Source: an uncultured Chlorobiaceae bacterium
GTDB lineage: Bacteria > Bacteroidota > Chlorobiia > Chlorobiales > Chlorobiaceae
DNA length: 32,332 nucleotides
Reading direction: 5' to 3'
NCBI GenBank assembly: GCA_903928225.1
Contig: CAIYPU010000137.1
Location: 1 to 32,332 of the forward strand
Below the pieces are notes generated by a model that ran no database searches, had not been told where the DNA came from, and saw nothing but the letters and a program-made list of their open reading frames with translations. Position numbers and translations under genes: made by a program. Positions 24,647 through 32,332 of the stretch are shown here, in pieces. How positions within the stretch are numbered: the first letter of the stretch is position 1; the number at the start of each line of letters is the position of its first letter.

Positions 24647-26532
24647 TATTCAAGCTCCTTTATGACATCGATGATTTTATCGAGGATTTCCATTTCGTTG
24701 AAAGGCAGGCCTTTGATCTTGCTGAACCCGACCGGCTCGATGAGGAACCTGTCGCGGATGACGTGGAGCAGCTGCCCGTTGTTATTTTCGGGTATCAGCA
24801 CCTTTTTGTAGTTGCCAAGGATCTGACCGAGGTTTTTCGGGAACGGGTACATATAGCGCAGGTGTGCATGGGCCACGCTGGCGTAGCCTTCTTCATGCGC
24901 GTTCTCGATGGCGGTTTTGATCGCTCCGTAGGATGACCCCCAGCCGAGGACCAGCAGGTCGCCGGTTTCTGGCCCGTTATCGATCGTCTGGAGCGGGATG
25001 CTATCCGCAATTTTCTCGATTTTTTCCGCACGAAGCCTCGTCATGAGTTCATGGTTGTCCGGATCGTGCGAAACATTGCCGGTCTCATGCTGTTTTTCAA
25101 GGCCTCCGAGGCGGTGTTCGAGCCCGGGGGTCCCGGGGACGGCCCACGCCCTGACGAGCTGTTCGTCGCGTTTGTATGGCAGGTACGGCGGATCTTCCGG
25201 TTTTCTCGCCGGCTGTATATTCGGATTGATATCGGCAAGGGATTCTTCCGTGATGACTTTCCAGGGTTCGGAGCTAAGCGCAAGGTACCCGTCCGACAGG
25301 CAGATGACAGGGGTCATATGCTCGAGGGCGAGACGTGCGGCTTCGTATGTAGCATAGAAACAGTCTACCGGAGAGCACGCTGCAATGACCGGAAGCGGCG
25401 CATCGCCATGGCGTCCGTAAAGGGACATGAACAGGTCCGACTGTTCGGGTTTCGTGGGCAGGCCGGTCGAAGGGCCGCCGCGCTGGACATTGATGATCAC
25501 GAGCGGGATTTCCATGATGACCGCCAGTCCGAGGGCTTCCGTTTTGAGGGCAAGGCCAGGGCCGGAGGTGTTGGTGGCAGCCAGCGCTCCGCCGAAAGCG
25601 GCGCCGATGCTGCTGACGATACCGGCGATTTCGTCTTCTGCCTGGAATGTTTTGACGCCCCATTTCTTCATCTTGGCGAGGGTCTGCAGGATCTCGGTCG
25701 CAGGAGTGATGGGATAGGAGCCGAGGAAGAGCTCGAGGCCGGCTTTTTTCGCTGCGGCGGTCAGGGCGATGGCGCACGCTTCGTTGCCCGTCACGCGGCG
25801 GTAAAGGCCGTGCTGCTTCTGCGGCGAGATGTCGAAACGGCCGAGGTTCGCGAACAATTCGGTTTCATCGCCGAAGTTGTACCCGGCTTTGACGGCATTG
25901 ATGTTTGCCTCGGCAATGGACACGTTCTTGCTGAACTTTTCCCTCAGCGTGATCGCGGTATCTTCGTACGAAAGGTTGTAAAGCCAGTACAGGAGGCCGA
26001 GCACGAACATGTTCTTGCACCGGTCTATCTCCTTCATGCCCAGGCCGCTGTCCTTGAGCGCTTCACGGGTCAGCTGCAGCACCGGGACGGGGAAAACGAT
26101 ATAATTGCTCAGGGTTCCGTCTTCGAGCGGGTTCGCCCCTTCCGGGTATCCAGCAAGCTTGAGGTTTTTTTCATCGAAACCTTCGGTGCTGGCGATGATG
26201 ATGCCGCCACGGTGAAGGTCTTTCAGGTTGGCTTTCAGCGCTGCGGAGTTCATGGCTATCATGACGTCGAACCTTGCGCCGGGAGTATAGACCGGTTTGC
26301 TTCCAAACTGCAGCTGGAAGCCCGAAACGCCGGATATCGTTCCGGCAGGGGCCCGGATTTCCGAAGGAAAGTTTGGGAATGTATTCAGTTCGGAACCCCG
26401 GACAGCCACGGTGTTGGCGAACTGCGTGCCGGTCAGCTGCATACCGTCACCGGAGTCGCCCGCAAAGAGGACGGAAACGCTGGTTTTCGGTATCACATGG
26501 ACCGTTCTGCTTTTTTCTTTTATCTCGGTCAT
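24646..26532 (-). CDS. korA: 2-oxoglutarate:ferredoxin oxidoreductase, alpha (gamma-alpha fused) subunit
   Basis: A 628-residue fusion. The N-terminal gamma-type domain (about residues 18-200) starts with [13 protein letters not shown]. The alpha-type pyrimidine-binding domain (about 230-470) contains [25 protein letters not shown] and an acidic EDEIAGI motif, and a C-terminal transketolase-like domain follows (about 530-628). It pairs with KorB. The ATG follows AAAGGGACA, and a good promoter lies about 170 bases upstream, giving a long leader. No delta (ferredoxin) subunit gene is adjacent, so electrons must come from separate ferredoxins. Confidence 0.93.
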   Translation of the reverse strand: MTEIKEKSRTVHVIPKTSVSVLFAGDSGDGMQLTGTQFANTVAVRGSELNTFPNFPSEIRAPAGTISGVSGFQLQFGSKPVYTPGARFDVMIAMNSAALKANLKDLHRGGIIIASTEGFDEKNLKLAGYPEGANPLEDGTLSNYIVFPVPVLQLTREALKDSGLGMKEIDRCKNMFVLGLLYWLYNLSYEDTAITLREKFSKNVSIAEANINAVKAGYNFGDETELFANLGRFDISPQKQHGLYRRVTGNEACAIALTAAAKKAGLELFLGSYPITPATEILQTLAKMKKWGVKTFQAEDEIAGIVSSIGAAFGGALAATNTSGPGLALKTEALGLAVIMEIPLVIINVQRGGPSTGLPTKPEQSDLFMSLYGRHGDAPLPVIAACSPVDCFYATYEAARLALEHMTPVICLSDGYLALSSEPWKVITEESLADINPNIQPARKPEDPPYLPYKRDEQLVRAWAVPGTPGLEHRLGGLEKQHETGNVSHDPDNHELMTRLRAEKIEKIADSIPLQTIDNGPETGDLLVLGWGSSYGAIKTAIENAHEEGYASVAHAHLRYMYPFPKNLGQILGNYKKVLIPENNNGQLLHVIRDRFLIEPVGFSKIKGLPFNEMEILDKIIDVIKELE

Positions 26533-26701
26533 TGTCCCTTTATTGATTACTTGGCAAAAAGATGAACTGGCAATAAAAAAACCAAATCAATGCGACCCCC
26601 TTTGAAATGGAGGGCATAGATTTCTCTTGTCTTGTGAAAATGTGTGCTGGCAGGTAGGAGAAGACAAAAAACAAAAATGCACAGTCTTCTGCAATTTCAA
26701 C

Positions 26702-26730
26702 AGTATACATGTTTCGCCGTACTAAAACAA
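26702..26730 (-). promoter_or_regulatory. Probable korAB promoter
   Basis: On the minus strand TTGTTT (complement of 26725-26730) and TATACT (complement of 26702-26707) are separated by exactly 17 bases, the best sigma-70-like match I found in the window. The implied transcript has a leader of about 160 bases before korA, with an AGAAGAC/GTCTTCT inverted repeat at 26659-26690. Confidence 0.6.
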
Positions 26731-26746
26731 GCGGCCGGAAACTTTT

Positions 26747-27004
26747 TCAGGAATTTTTTTCGATGACGATGTTATTCGCTTTCAGGTATTCCTGCCACAT
26801 CTGTTCTTCCCTGATCGGGCAATCCACTGAGAGGTCGCAGAAATCGCAGCGGAGGATGCCGTAGATCTGTTCCATCCAGCATCCGCTTTCGCTTTTCCGT
26901 ACTTCGTTGACATGGTTGGGGTTTTCCCTCATGATTTTCTCGGAGATTTCCATGAGAGCCAGAACGCCTTTCCGCCTCTCCTCGTCTTCTACTCCCCAGC
27001 TCAT
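26747..27004 (-). CDS. Small four-cysteine protein of unknown function
   Basis: An 85-residue acidic protein that I do not recognise. The N-terminal half is helical and charged. The C-terminal half carries Cys42, Cys53, Cys56 and Cys62 (spacing C-x10-C-x2-C-x5-C), enough to bind a zinc ion or an Fe-S cluster. The CDFCDLSVDCP stretch is compact and ends in Pro. There is no signal peptide or membrane segment. A clear CAGGAG Shine-Dalgarno precedes the ATG and codon use matches the neighbours, so it is very probably a real gene. It lies upstream of korA on the same strand but a promoter separates them; it is divergent from alaS. A redox or regulatory role tied to KorAB is possible but unproven. 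Confidence 0.8.
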   Translation of the reverse strand: MSWGVEDEERRKGVLALMEISEKIMRENPNHVNEVRKSESGCWMEQIYGILRCDFCDLSVDCPIREEQMWQEYLKANNIVIEKNS

Positions 27005-27176
27005 AATGCTTCTCCTGTTTTCTTTGAAGGGAAATAACCATGCCCGTCGATGGTGTATCGAATTTCCGGAGCGTACTGATCAATATAAATTTTTTGGTAA
27101 ATAATTACTCCCACTTTGTTTTTTTAAGCGACGGGGAACCCGCTTCCCGCCGTATCTGCGGCATGAATAATTACTA

Positions 27177-27206
27177 TTGGCAACAAGGCTCCAAAAAGAG
27201 TAAATT
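27177..27206 (+). promoter_or_regulatory. Candidate alaS promoter
   Basis: TTGGCA (27177-27182) and TAAATT (27201-27206), with an 18-base spacer, lie about 75 bases before the alaS start. The 275-base gap between the small Cys protein gene and alaS also has two short GC hairpins near 27131-27161. I do not recognise a T-box or other named leader. Confidence 0.35.
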
Positions 27207-27279
27207 AAAAGACATTATCAGGCATCCGTTGTGTTTTGAAGTGCATGGCGGCAGGCTTTGCAACATGATTACATTTTCT

Positions 27280-29955
27280 ATGAAATCCCGAGAAATCAGG
27301 CAGTCTTTTTTTGATTTTTTCGCCGAAAAAGGCCACACCATCCTCCGTTCAGCCCCGGTAATTCCTGCAGACGATCCGACCCTCCTCTTCACCAATGCCG
27401 GCATGAACCAGTTCAAGGACGTCTTTCTCGGGAAGGGAACGAGGCCCTACAACCGGGCCGCCGATACGCAGAAATGCATCAGGGCCTCAGGCAAGCATAA
27501 CGATCTCGAGGATGTCGGCCGGGATACATACCACCACACGTTCTTCGAAATGCTCGGCAATTGGTCTTTCGGCGATTATTACAAGAAGGAGGCCATCGCC
27601 TGGGCATGGGAGCTCCTGACTGCCGTCTGGAAGCTGCCGAAAGAACGACTCTACGCGACCGTTTATAACGATGACGACGAGAGTTTCAAGATCTGGCAGA
27701 AACAAACCGATATCGATCCTGCGCATATCCTCCGTTTCGGGGAGAAAGACAATTTCTGGGAGATGGGTGAAACCGGCCCGTGCGGTCCCTGTTCCGAAAT
27801 CCATATCGACCTCACTCCTGACTGTTCGGGAGGCAAGCTGGTCAATGCCGGCGATTACCGGGTCATCGAGCTCTGGAACCTCGTCTTCATCCAGTACAAC
27901 CGCCAGAGCGACGGCCGCCTGGAACCGCTTCCCCAGAAGCATGTCGATACCGGCATGGGATTCGAGCGCATCACCGCCGTGATGCAGGGAAAAGGCTCGA
28001 ACTACGATACCGATGTCTTCAGGCCGCTTTTCGACCGGATCACCGAAATTACCGGGGTGACCTACAACGCGACCCTCGACGGGCAGACCGACATCGCCAT
28101 GCGGGTGATTGCCGACCATGTCCGCACGTTGACCTTCGCCATTGCCGACGGGGCCATGCCTTCGAACGAAGGGCGCGGCTACGTGCTTCGCCGTATCCTC
28201 AGGCGTGCGCTGCGTTACTCGAAGAACCTGGGCTACCACGAACCGATCATCAACCAGCTTGTGGCGACGCTTGCCGAATCCATGGGCGAAGTCTTTCCGG
28301 AACTCCTCAAGCAGCAGGAGACCGTCTGCAAAATCATCAGGGCCGAGGAAGAGAGCTTTATCGTCACCCTCGACAGGGGCATCGAGATCTTCAACGAAGT
28401 GATCGAAAAAGTCAAAGCTTCGGGAAAGAGCATCATCAAGGGCAAGGACGCTTTCAAGCTGTACGACACCTACGGGTTTCCCTTCGACCTTACCCGTCTG
28501 ATGGCTGCCGATGTCGGGCTTCAGGTTGACGGCGAAGGTTTTGAGCACTGCATGCAGGAACAGAAGCTCCGCGCACGCACCGACCGCCGCGAAAAGCAGC
28601 AGGTGCATGACGATGCCGCAGAGTGGCACTGGTTCAGCGAACAGCGCCAGACCGTCTTCGAAGGCTATGACCGGCTCGAAATGCAGGTAACCATAGCAGG
28701 GGCGAGGCATTCGCGCGGCAAGCTGCTTCTCGTGCTCGGAAGCACTCCTTTCTATGCCGAAAGCGGCGGACAGGTCGGCGACAGGGGATGGATCGAAACC
28801 TCGACCTACCGCCTCCACGTGACCGATACCGTCAAAGACGGCGATGCCTTCGTGCATGTCGTCACCGAAGCGTTCGACAAGATCCTCGATACCGCCGTCA
28901 ATCCGGGAGACATCTGTCTTGACGAGGGCCAGCTTTCGGCGGAGGCATCCGTCGACCGCCACCTTCGCCAGGAGACGGAGCGCAACCATACCGCGACCCA
29001 CCTGTTGCATGGAGCCTTGCGCAGGATCCTCGGGCAGCATGTCCAGCAGAAAGGCTCGTATGTCAATTCGGAGCGGCTCCGCTTCGATTTCAGCCATTTT
29101 TCAAAGCTTTCGGAAGCAGAGATAAATGAGGTCGAATCCCTTGTGAACGAACAGATCCGCAAAGCTGAAGCTGTTACGAAGTATGCGGATGTGCCCTATG
29201 ACGAGGCGATCGCGAAAGGCGCCCTTGCCTTTTTCGGCGACAAGTATGCCGACAGGGTGAGGGTTGTCGAAGTTCCCGATATATCCGTCGAGCTTTGCGG
29301 CGGCACCCATGTGGACAACATCGGGCGCATCGGCCTCTTCAAGATCGTCAGCGAATCCTCCGTCGCCTCGGGCGTCAGGCGTATCGAAGCGCTGACCGGC
29401 AAAGCTGCGGAACGGCTCCTCTGGAAAGAGCACCATGAGCTGCAGGAGATAAGGAACCTGCTGAAAGTGAAAGGGGACGAACCTGTCGCTGAAAAGCTGA
29501 CGGCTCTCATGGATTCGAGAAAAACCCTGGAAAAACAGCTCCAGGAGCATCGCATGCAGCAGATTCTCCAGAATGCGGAAAGCTTCCTGGACCATGCTTT
29601 GGAAGAAAAGGGCGTGAGCGTGCTGACCCGCCATGTTGATGGGGTGACCGCTGACGAACTGCGCATGATCGGCCAGGCGCTGCTGGAAAAGCTGAAGAGC
29701 CGGGGATTGGCCGGCACAGGGCTCCTGAGCACGGTGGAAGAGGGAAAAGTATCCCTGGTCAGTTATGCCAGCAACGTACCGTCGTCTTCATACCGGTTCG
29801 ATTCCGGCGCGCTGGTCCGCGAAGCCGCGAAACACGTACAGGGCGGTGGCGGCGGCAAGCCTGAGCTTGCAACGGCCGGAGGCAAGGACCCCGCAGGCGA
29901 GGAGAAGGCTTTCGAGGCATTCAGGATGGCCGTGAAGACAATGCTCGAAAACTGA
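27280..29955 (+). CDS. alaS: Alanyl-tRNA synthetase
   Basis: Charges tRNA-Ala and edits mischarged Ser/Gly. Started at MKSREIRQ the protein is 891 residues, close to the family norm; another ATG at 27265 (MITFSM...) has a better GGCAGG upstream and would add five residues. The class II core ([34 protein letters not shown], then TGMGFER) is followed by the editing domain with zinc-binding HTATHLLH and the CGGTHV motif, then a coiled-coil and a C-terminal DHHA1-type domain rich in glycine ([16 protein letters not shown]). The open frame extends 80 codons upstream, but that part is not synthetase-like and covers the intergenic region. Confidence 0.97.
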   Translation: MKSREIRQSFFDFFAEKGHTILRSAPVIPADDPTLLFTNAGMNQFKDVFLGKGTRPYNRAADTQKCIRASGKHNDLEDVGRDTYHHTFFEMLGNWSFGDYYKKEAIAWAWELLTAVWKLPKERLYATVYNDDDESFKIWQKQTDIDPAHILRFGEKDNFWEMGETGPCGPCSEIHIDLTPDCSGGKLVNAGDYRVIELWNLVFIQYNRQSDGRLEPLPQKHVDTGMGFERITAVMQGKGSNYDTDVFRPLFDRITEITGVTYNATLDGQTDIAMRVIADHVRTLTFAIADGAMPSNEGRGYVLRRILRRALRYSKNLGYHEPIINQLVATLAESMGEVFPELLKQQETVCKIIRAEEESFIVTLDRGIEIFNEVIEKVKASGKSIIKGKDAFKLYDTYGFPFDLTRLMAADVGLQVDGEGFEHCMQEQKLRARTDRREKQQVHDDAAEWHWFSEQRQTVFEGYDRLEMQVTIAGARHSRGKLLLVLGSTPFYAESGGQVGDRGWIETSTYRLHVTDTVKDGDAFVHVVTEAFDKILDTAVNPGDICLDEGQLSAEASVDRHLRQETERNHTATHLLHGALRRILGQHVQQKGSYVNSERLRFDFSHFSKLSEAEINEVESLVNEQIRKAEAVTKYADVPYDEAIAKGALAFFGDKYADRVRVVEVPDISVELCGGTHVDNIGRIGLFKIVSESSVASGVRRIEALTGKAAERLLWKEHHELQEIRNLLKVKGDEPVAEKLTALMDSRKTLEKQLQEHRMQQILQNAESFLDHALEEKGVSVLTRHVDGVTADELRMIGQALLEKLKSRGLAGTGLLSTVEEGKVSLVSYASNVPSSSYRFDSGALVREAAKHVQGGGGGKPELATAGGKDPAGEEKAFEAFRMAVKTMLEN

Positions 29956-29977
29956 AGGCACGGGGAGTCGTTCGTAT

Positions 29978-30478
29978 ATGCTCGTTTTTGACTGTTTTTT
30001 CGGCCGTTGCGAAAAGCCATCCTGCGATGGCTGTTTCTGCCGCCCGGTCCGCTCCCTGCGACTCGCGCTCAAATCGCGATCGATGCACCTCGAGGAGGAG
30101 GCAAACTTCACTCCAGCAGCCTCGGTCGACAAGCCGGAGCCGTCGGTGCGCCCGGTTGCCGGAACCCCCGCGCCGCAAAAACACGATACCAGGAAGCGGC
30201 GCAAGCGCCTGCTTGCGCCAAGGGAAGAGATCCCCTGGTATCCAACCATCAGGCCCGACCTCTGCAACGGGTGCGGTGACTGCAAGGTGCTCTGCAAGCC
30301 CGGTGTGTTCGAGCTCGGTGAGCCCGACCCGACGGGTATCCACCGGCCCAAGCTCATTGTCGGCCATCCTTACAACTGCCTCGTGCTTTGCGACCGGTGC
30401 GTGCCTATCTGCACCTCCGGCGCCATCACCCTCCCTCCAAAGGAGGATTTCGAAAAGTTCGTCGAGTACATCGATTGA
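29978..30478 (+). CDS. 4Fe-4S dicluster-type ferredoxin-domain protein with extra N-terminal cysteine cluster
   Basis: A 166-residue protein in three parts. Residues 1-23 hold five cysteines (6, 11, 16, 19, 21). A low-complexity Pro/Lys/Arg-rich linker (about 45-82, with a basic RKRRKR patch) follows. The ferredoxin domain has Cys96/99/102/106 (C-x2-C-x2-C-x3-C) and Cys134/138/141/145 (C-x3-C-x2-C-x3-C), enough for two [4Fe-4S] clusters. The second set deviates from the standard spacing. It starts 23 bases after alaS behind GGGGAG, so it is probably co-transcribed. It likely transfers electrons, but partners are unknown. An internal ATG at 30083 would remove the N-terminal cysteine cluster; codon use supports the longer form. 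Confidence 0.85.
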   Translation: MLVFDCFFGRCEKPSCDGCFCRPVRSLRLALKSRSMHLEEEANFTPAASVDKPEPSVRPVAGTPAPQKHDTRKRRKRLLAPREEIPWYPTIRPDLCNGCGDCKVLCKPGVFELGEPDPTGIHRPKLIVGHPYNCLVLCDRCVPICTSGAITLPPKEDFEKFVEYID

Positions 30479-30489
30479 ATCGTTTTCTT

Positions 30490-30553
30490 TGTCATTCTGA
30501 ACGTAGTGAAGAATCCAGTAATTCGGATTTTCAATAAAAAGATTCTCTGGATT
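30490..30553. repeat. Dispersed-type intergenic repeat (CATTCTGAACG... element)
   Basis: The segment beginning at 30490 (TGTCATTCTGAACGTAGTG, then AAGAATCC) looks like the short intergenic element built on 'GTCATTCTGA-CG-AG-GAAGAATC' that occurs many times in Chlorobi and several other genomes. A 7-bp inverted repeat (30512-30518 with 30547-30553) closes a possible hairpin. Only one copy is visible here, so repeat status rests on recalled similarity to the family. Confidence 0.5.
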
Positions 30554-30584
30554 TGCTTGCGATGCCCACAAGCGAGGAGTTATA

Positions 30585-30821
30585 ATGATGACGGCGAAAG
30601 AGAACATTATTCAGTTGGTGGAACAGCTTCGCGCCAATGCTGCGATTGAGGATGCGATGGAACGGCTTCTTTTTCTTGTTAAAGTTGAGAAAGGCCTGAA
30701 GCAGGCGGATGAAGGGGAAACTCTCTCTCACATAGAGTTCAGGGAAATGGCTCAAAAGAACGGAGGGCGGGTTTCCAAACCCGCCTTTCAATGGCGGACA
30801 GGAATGTCCGCTCTCCTTTAG
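30585..30821 (+). CDS. Small antitoxin-like protein, C-terminus apparently supplied by a repeat
   Basis: A 78-residue reading frame with a strong GAGGAG Shine-Dalgarno and two tandem ATGs. Residues 1-58 are helical and charged (IEDAMERLLFLVKVEKGLKQ followed by GETLSH-E). They resemble short antitoxin-like proteins of the 'IEDAIERLY-KIE-GL--AG--ISHEE' type that commonly pair with RelE/ParE toxins. From about residue 60 the sequence is encoded by an intergenic palindrome (30766-30811) and looks non-natural, so the original C-terminus has probably been replaced. No toxin gene follows. It is best read as an orphan or decaying antitoxin; the family assignment is from pattern memory only. Confidence 0.55.
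   Translation: MMTAKENIIQLVEQLRANAAIEDAMERLLFLVKVEKGLKQADEGETLSHIEFREMAQKNGGRVSKPAFQWRTGMSALL
30766..30811. repeat. Pair of GC-rich palindromes
   Basis: Two consecutive hairpins: 30766-30785 (9-bp stem built on GGCGGGTTT, 2-nt loop) and 30794-30811 (GCGGACA with TGTCCGC, loop GGAA). The arrangement is typical of short intergenic repeats. It overlaps the end of the antitoxin-like frame and lies downstream of serB on the minus strand, where it may also act as a terminator. Confidence 0.65.
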
Positions 30822-30866
30822 CCAGGAGGAGGCGTAGCTTCAGCAATTGCCTTATCTCTCTTTCAG

Positions 30867-32087
30867 TCAGACACTCAGTTCATCCCTGTCCCTGAAGCCC
30901 ATCAGGTAGAGGATGGCATCGAGGCCGAGGGTCGAGATGGCCTGCTTGGCCTTTTCACGTACGATCGGTTTCGCCCTGAATGCGATGCCGAGCCCTGCCT
31001 TGCCGAGCATGGGCAGGTCGTTGGCCCCGTCGCCTACCGCAATGGTCTGTTCGAGGCGGATGTTTTCCTTCTTCGCGATCAGTTCGAGCAGTTCCGCTTT
31101 CCGTTTTCCATCGACGATCTGGCCAACCACCCGTCCGGTTAGTCTGCCTTCCTCGATTTCAAGGGTGTTGGCATAGACATAATCGATATTCAGTTTTTTC
31201 TGCAGGTAGTGGCCGAAATAGGTGAAGCCGCCCGAAAGGATTGCTGTTTTGAAACCCAGGTTGTGCAGGTTGTGGAAGAGCGTTTCAGCCCCTTCGGTCA
31301 GCTGCAGCCTCCGTGCTATGGTTTCGAGCACATGCTCGTCGAGGCCATTCAGCTTTGAAACCCGCTCCTGCAGGCTTGCCGTGAAATCCAGTTCCCCGCG
31401 CATCGCCCGTTCAGTTATGGCAGCGACCTGCGCCCCTACGCCCGCTTCGAGCGCCAGTTCGTCGATCACTTCGGAGGTGATGAGGGTCGAATCCATATCG
31501 AACACCACGAGCCTGCGGTTGCGCCGGAAGATGCTGTCCTCCTGGAAGCCGATATCGATGCCGAGGGTGTCGGTGATGGCGAGCATCTCTTCGCGGAAGA
31601 GGTTTTCGTTTTCGAGTGTACCCCTGATGGAGAATTCAACGCATGCTTTCCTGTGCGTGTTGCCGCCGTTTTCCAGCGGGATCCGGCCCGACAGTCGGTT
31701 TATGGAATCGATGTTGAGGTTGTGCGAAGCGATGAGCGACGAGACCCGTTCCAGCTGTTCGGCGGTGATCCTTCTCGACAGCAGCGAGAGCAGGTGGCGC
31801 GGTTTTCCCTGTTCCCCCACCCATCGTTCGTATTCCGTATCCTCCACAGGGGTGAAGCTGATCTGGATGCCGAGCGTGTGGGCGCAGAAGAGCAGGTCCT
31901 TCAGCACTGGCGACGATGCCGACTCCTTCGGCACCTCGACCAGCATGCCCAGCGACAGGTGCTTGTGGATCACTGCCTGGCCGATATCGAGCACAGGGAT
32001 ATTGTAGCCCGAAAGGATGGAGGTGATTTTCGAGGTCAGGCCCGGTTTGTCCGGCCCGGTGATGTTGATCAGGAGAAGCTCGCGCAT
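30867..32087 (-). CDS. serB: Phosphoserine phosphatase with N-terminal ACT domains
   Basis: The last step of serine biosynthesis (phosphoserine to serine). It has 406 residues. An N-terminal ACT domain (about residues 1-80, beginning ITGPDKPGLTSKI) and a second ACT-like region (about 100-180) precede the HAD phosphatase domain. The catalytic motif DMDST is at 197-201, with nucleophile Asp197 and acid/base Asp199. Motif II is LSGGF (284-288), motif III Lys is near 328-330, and motif IV GDGAND is at 352-357. The double-ACT form is larger than the E. coli enzyme (322) and may sense serine. Transcribed alone; a possible promoter lies at 32129-32156. Confidence 0.95.
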   Translation of the reverse strand: MRELLLINITGPDKPGLTSKITSILSGYNIPVLDIGQAVIHKHLSLGMLVEVPKESASSPVLKDLLFCAHTLGIQISFTPVEDTEYERWVGEQGKPRHLLSLLSRRITAEQLERVSSLIASHNLNIDSINRLSGRIPLENGGNTHRKACVEFSIRGTLENENLFREEMLAITDTLGIDIGFQEDSIFRRNRRLVVFDMDSTLITSEVIDELALEAGVGAQVAAITERAMRGELDFTASLQERVSKLNGLDEHVLETIARRLQLTEGAETLFHNLHNLGFKTAILSGGFTYFGHYLQKKLNIDYVYANTLEIEEGRLTGRVVGQIVDGKRKAELLELIAKKENIRLEQTIAVGDGANDLPMLGKAGLGIAFRAKPIVREKAKQAISTLGLDAILYLMGFRDRDELSV

Positions 32088-32128
32088 GTGCTGGAGATAT
32101 CGGTTGTTACCATATAATGTTGATATTC

Positions 32129-32156
32129 AAGATAATGTTGTTTGAGTAACCTTCAA
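32129..32156 (-). promoter_or_regulatory. Candidate serB promoter
   Basis: On the minus strand TTGAAG (complement of 32151-32156) and TATCTT (complement of 32129-32134) are separated by 16 bases, about 45 bases before the serB start. Both hexamers match the consensus at four of six positions. Confidence 0.3.
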
Positions 32157-32215
32157 AAACGGGGGGCGGCGATATGAAAAAAGTGAAAAAAGGGGACGTT
32201 CGTAACTACATAAAC

Positions 32216-32332
32216 TTACATGAAAAAATTCTTATCTTGTAGTTGCAAAGCGATCTCATAGAACACGAGGAATCCGTAATCCCAGAAGCAGATGCCGAGA
32301 GGAGCAAGACTGGACGCACCGGGAACCCTGCA
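32216..32332 (-). CDS. C-terminal end of an unidentified protein, cut by the window edge
   Basis: On the minus strand the last 117 bases form one open frame of 38 codons ending in TAA at 32218-32216. Its translation contains GICFWDYGFLVFYE followed by IALQLQDKN. Codon choice (ATC, TTC, CTC, GGC, GAG) matches the neighbouring genes and the reverse frames are broken by stops, so this is probably the tail of a real gene upstream of serB. It is aromatic-rich; I do not recognise a family from this fragment. Confidence 0.45.
   Translation of the reverse strand, partial: CRVPGASSLAPLGICFWDYGFLVFYEIALQLQDKNFFM

Noticed and set aside
25051-26565. 504-codon plus-strand open frame opposite korA
   Set aside because: It is a shadow of korA; its composition is rich in Arg, Gly and His with no family-like motifs.
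27005-27279. T-box or alanine-responsive leader upstream of alaS
   Set aside because: I could not find the T-box consensus or a specifier loop, and the two short hairpins are not enough to name a regulator.
27487-29097. 536-codon minus-strand open frame opposite alaS
   Set aside because: It mirrors the codon bias of alaS and has no ribosome binding site or motif of its own.
32160-32240. Possible 22-codon peptide gene (ATG at 32174) or a small RNA in the gap before serB
   Set aside because: The frame is very short and Lys-rich with only a G-run upstream. I tried matching the region to tmRNA, RNase P RNA and SRP RNA and saw no convincing core motif.

Overview
The window is a stretch of core chromosome from a green sulfur bacterium (Chlorobiaceae; a Chlorobium, Chlorobaculum or Pelodictyon relative). 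Three things point there. First, a ferredoxin-dependent 2-oxoacid oxidoreductase of the KorAB type, the reverse-TCA carbon-fixation enzyme of this group. Second, a very long IspG of the inserted-domain type. Third, RpoB, RpoC, EF-P and enolase sequences that read as Chlorobi-like. Genus and species cannot be fixed from sequence reading alone. Base composition and codon use look uniform throughout. I see no prophage, insertion sequence, CRISPR array or large foreign island.

Layout. 190-2277 (-) is an EF-G-like GTPase, divergent from 2514-7123 (+), which carries eno, an ftsB/divIC-like division gene, ispG and a short-chain dehydrogenase. 7196-7536 holds four tRNA genes (Thr-TGT, Tyr-GTA, Thr-GGT, Trp-CCA). 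They lead directly into a classical transcription/translation cluster: secE, nusG, rplK, rplA, rplJ, rplL, rpoB, rpoC (7582-19269). This cluster has a probable L1-binding operator between rplK and rplA, a hairpin between rplL and rpoB, and a strong terminator after rpoC. On the minus strand, efp, accB and accC (21950-19505) supply EF-P and the biotin carboxyl carrier/biotin carboxylase half of acetyl-CoA carboxylase. Divergent from them are an HU gene and accA (carboxyltransferase alpha), so three of the four acetyl-CoA carboxylase genes lie within 4 kb. korA-korB (26532-23603, -) follow, convergent with accA.

The right end is less uniform. It holds a small four-cysteine protein of unknown function (-), alaS (+) and a two-cluster 4Fe-4S protein with an additional N-terminal cysteine cluster (+). 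Next comes a small antitoxin-like gene set between dispersed-type repeats, with a C-terminus that appears to be encoded by a repeat. serB (-) and a minus-strand reading frame cut by the window edge complete it.

How the genes work together: most serve translation and transcription (tRNAs, L11/L1/L10/L12, RNAP, NusG, SecE, EF-P, AlaRS, EF-G-like). KorAB, enolase, AccABC, IspG and SerB supply 2-oxoglutarate, phosphoenolpyruvate, malonyl-CoA, isoprenoid precursors and serine for an autotrophic lifestyle. No clearly new multi-gene system is present. The best candidates for follow-up are the small Cys protein, the Cys-rich 4Fe-4S protein, the repeat-terminated antitoxin-like gene, the Asn at the EF-P loop tip, and the Asn in the RpoB rifampicin pocket.
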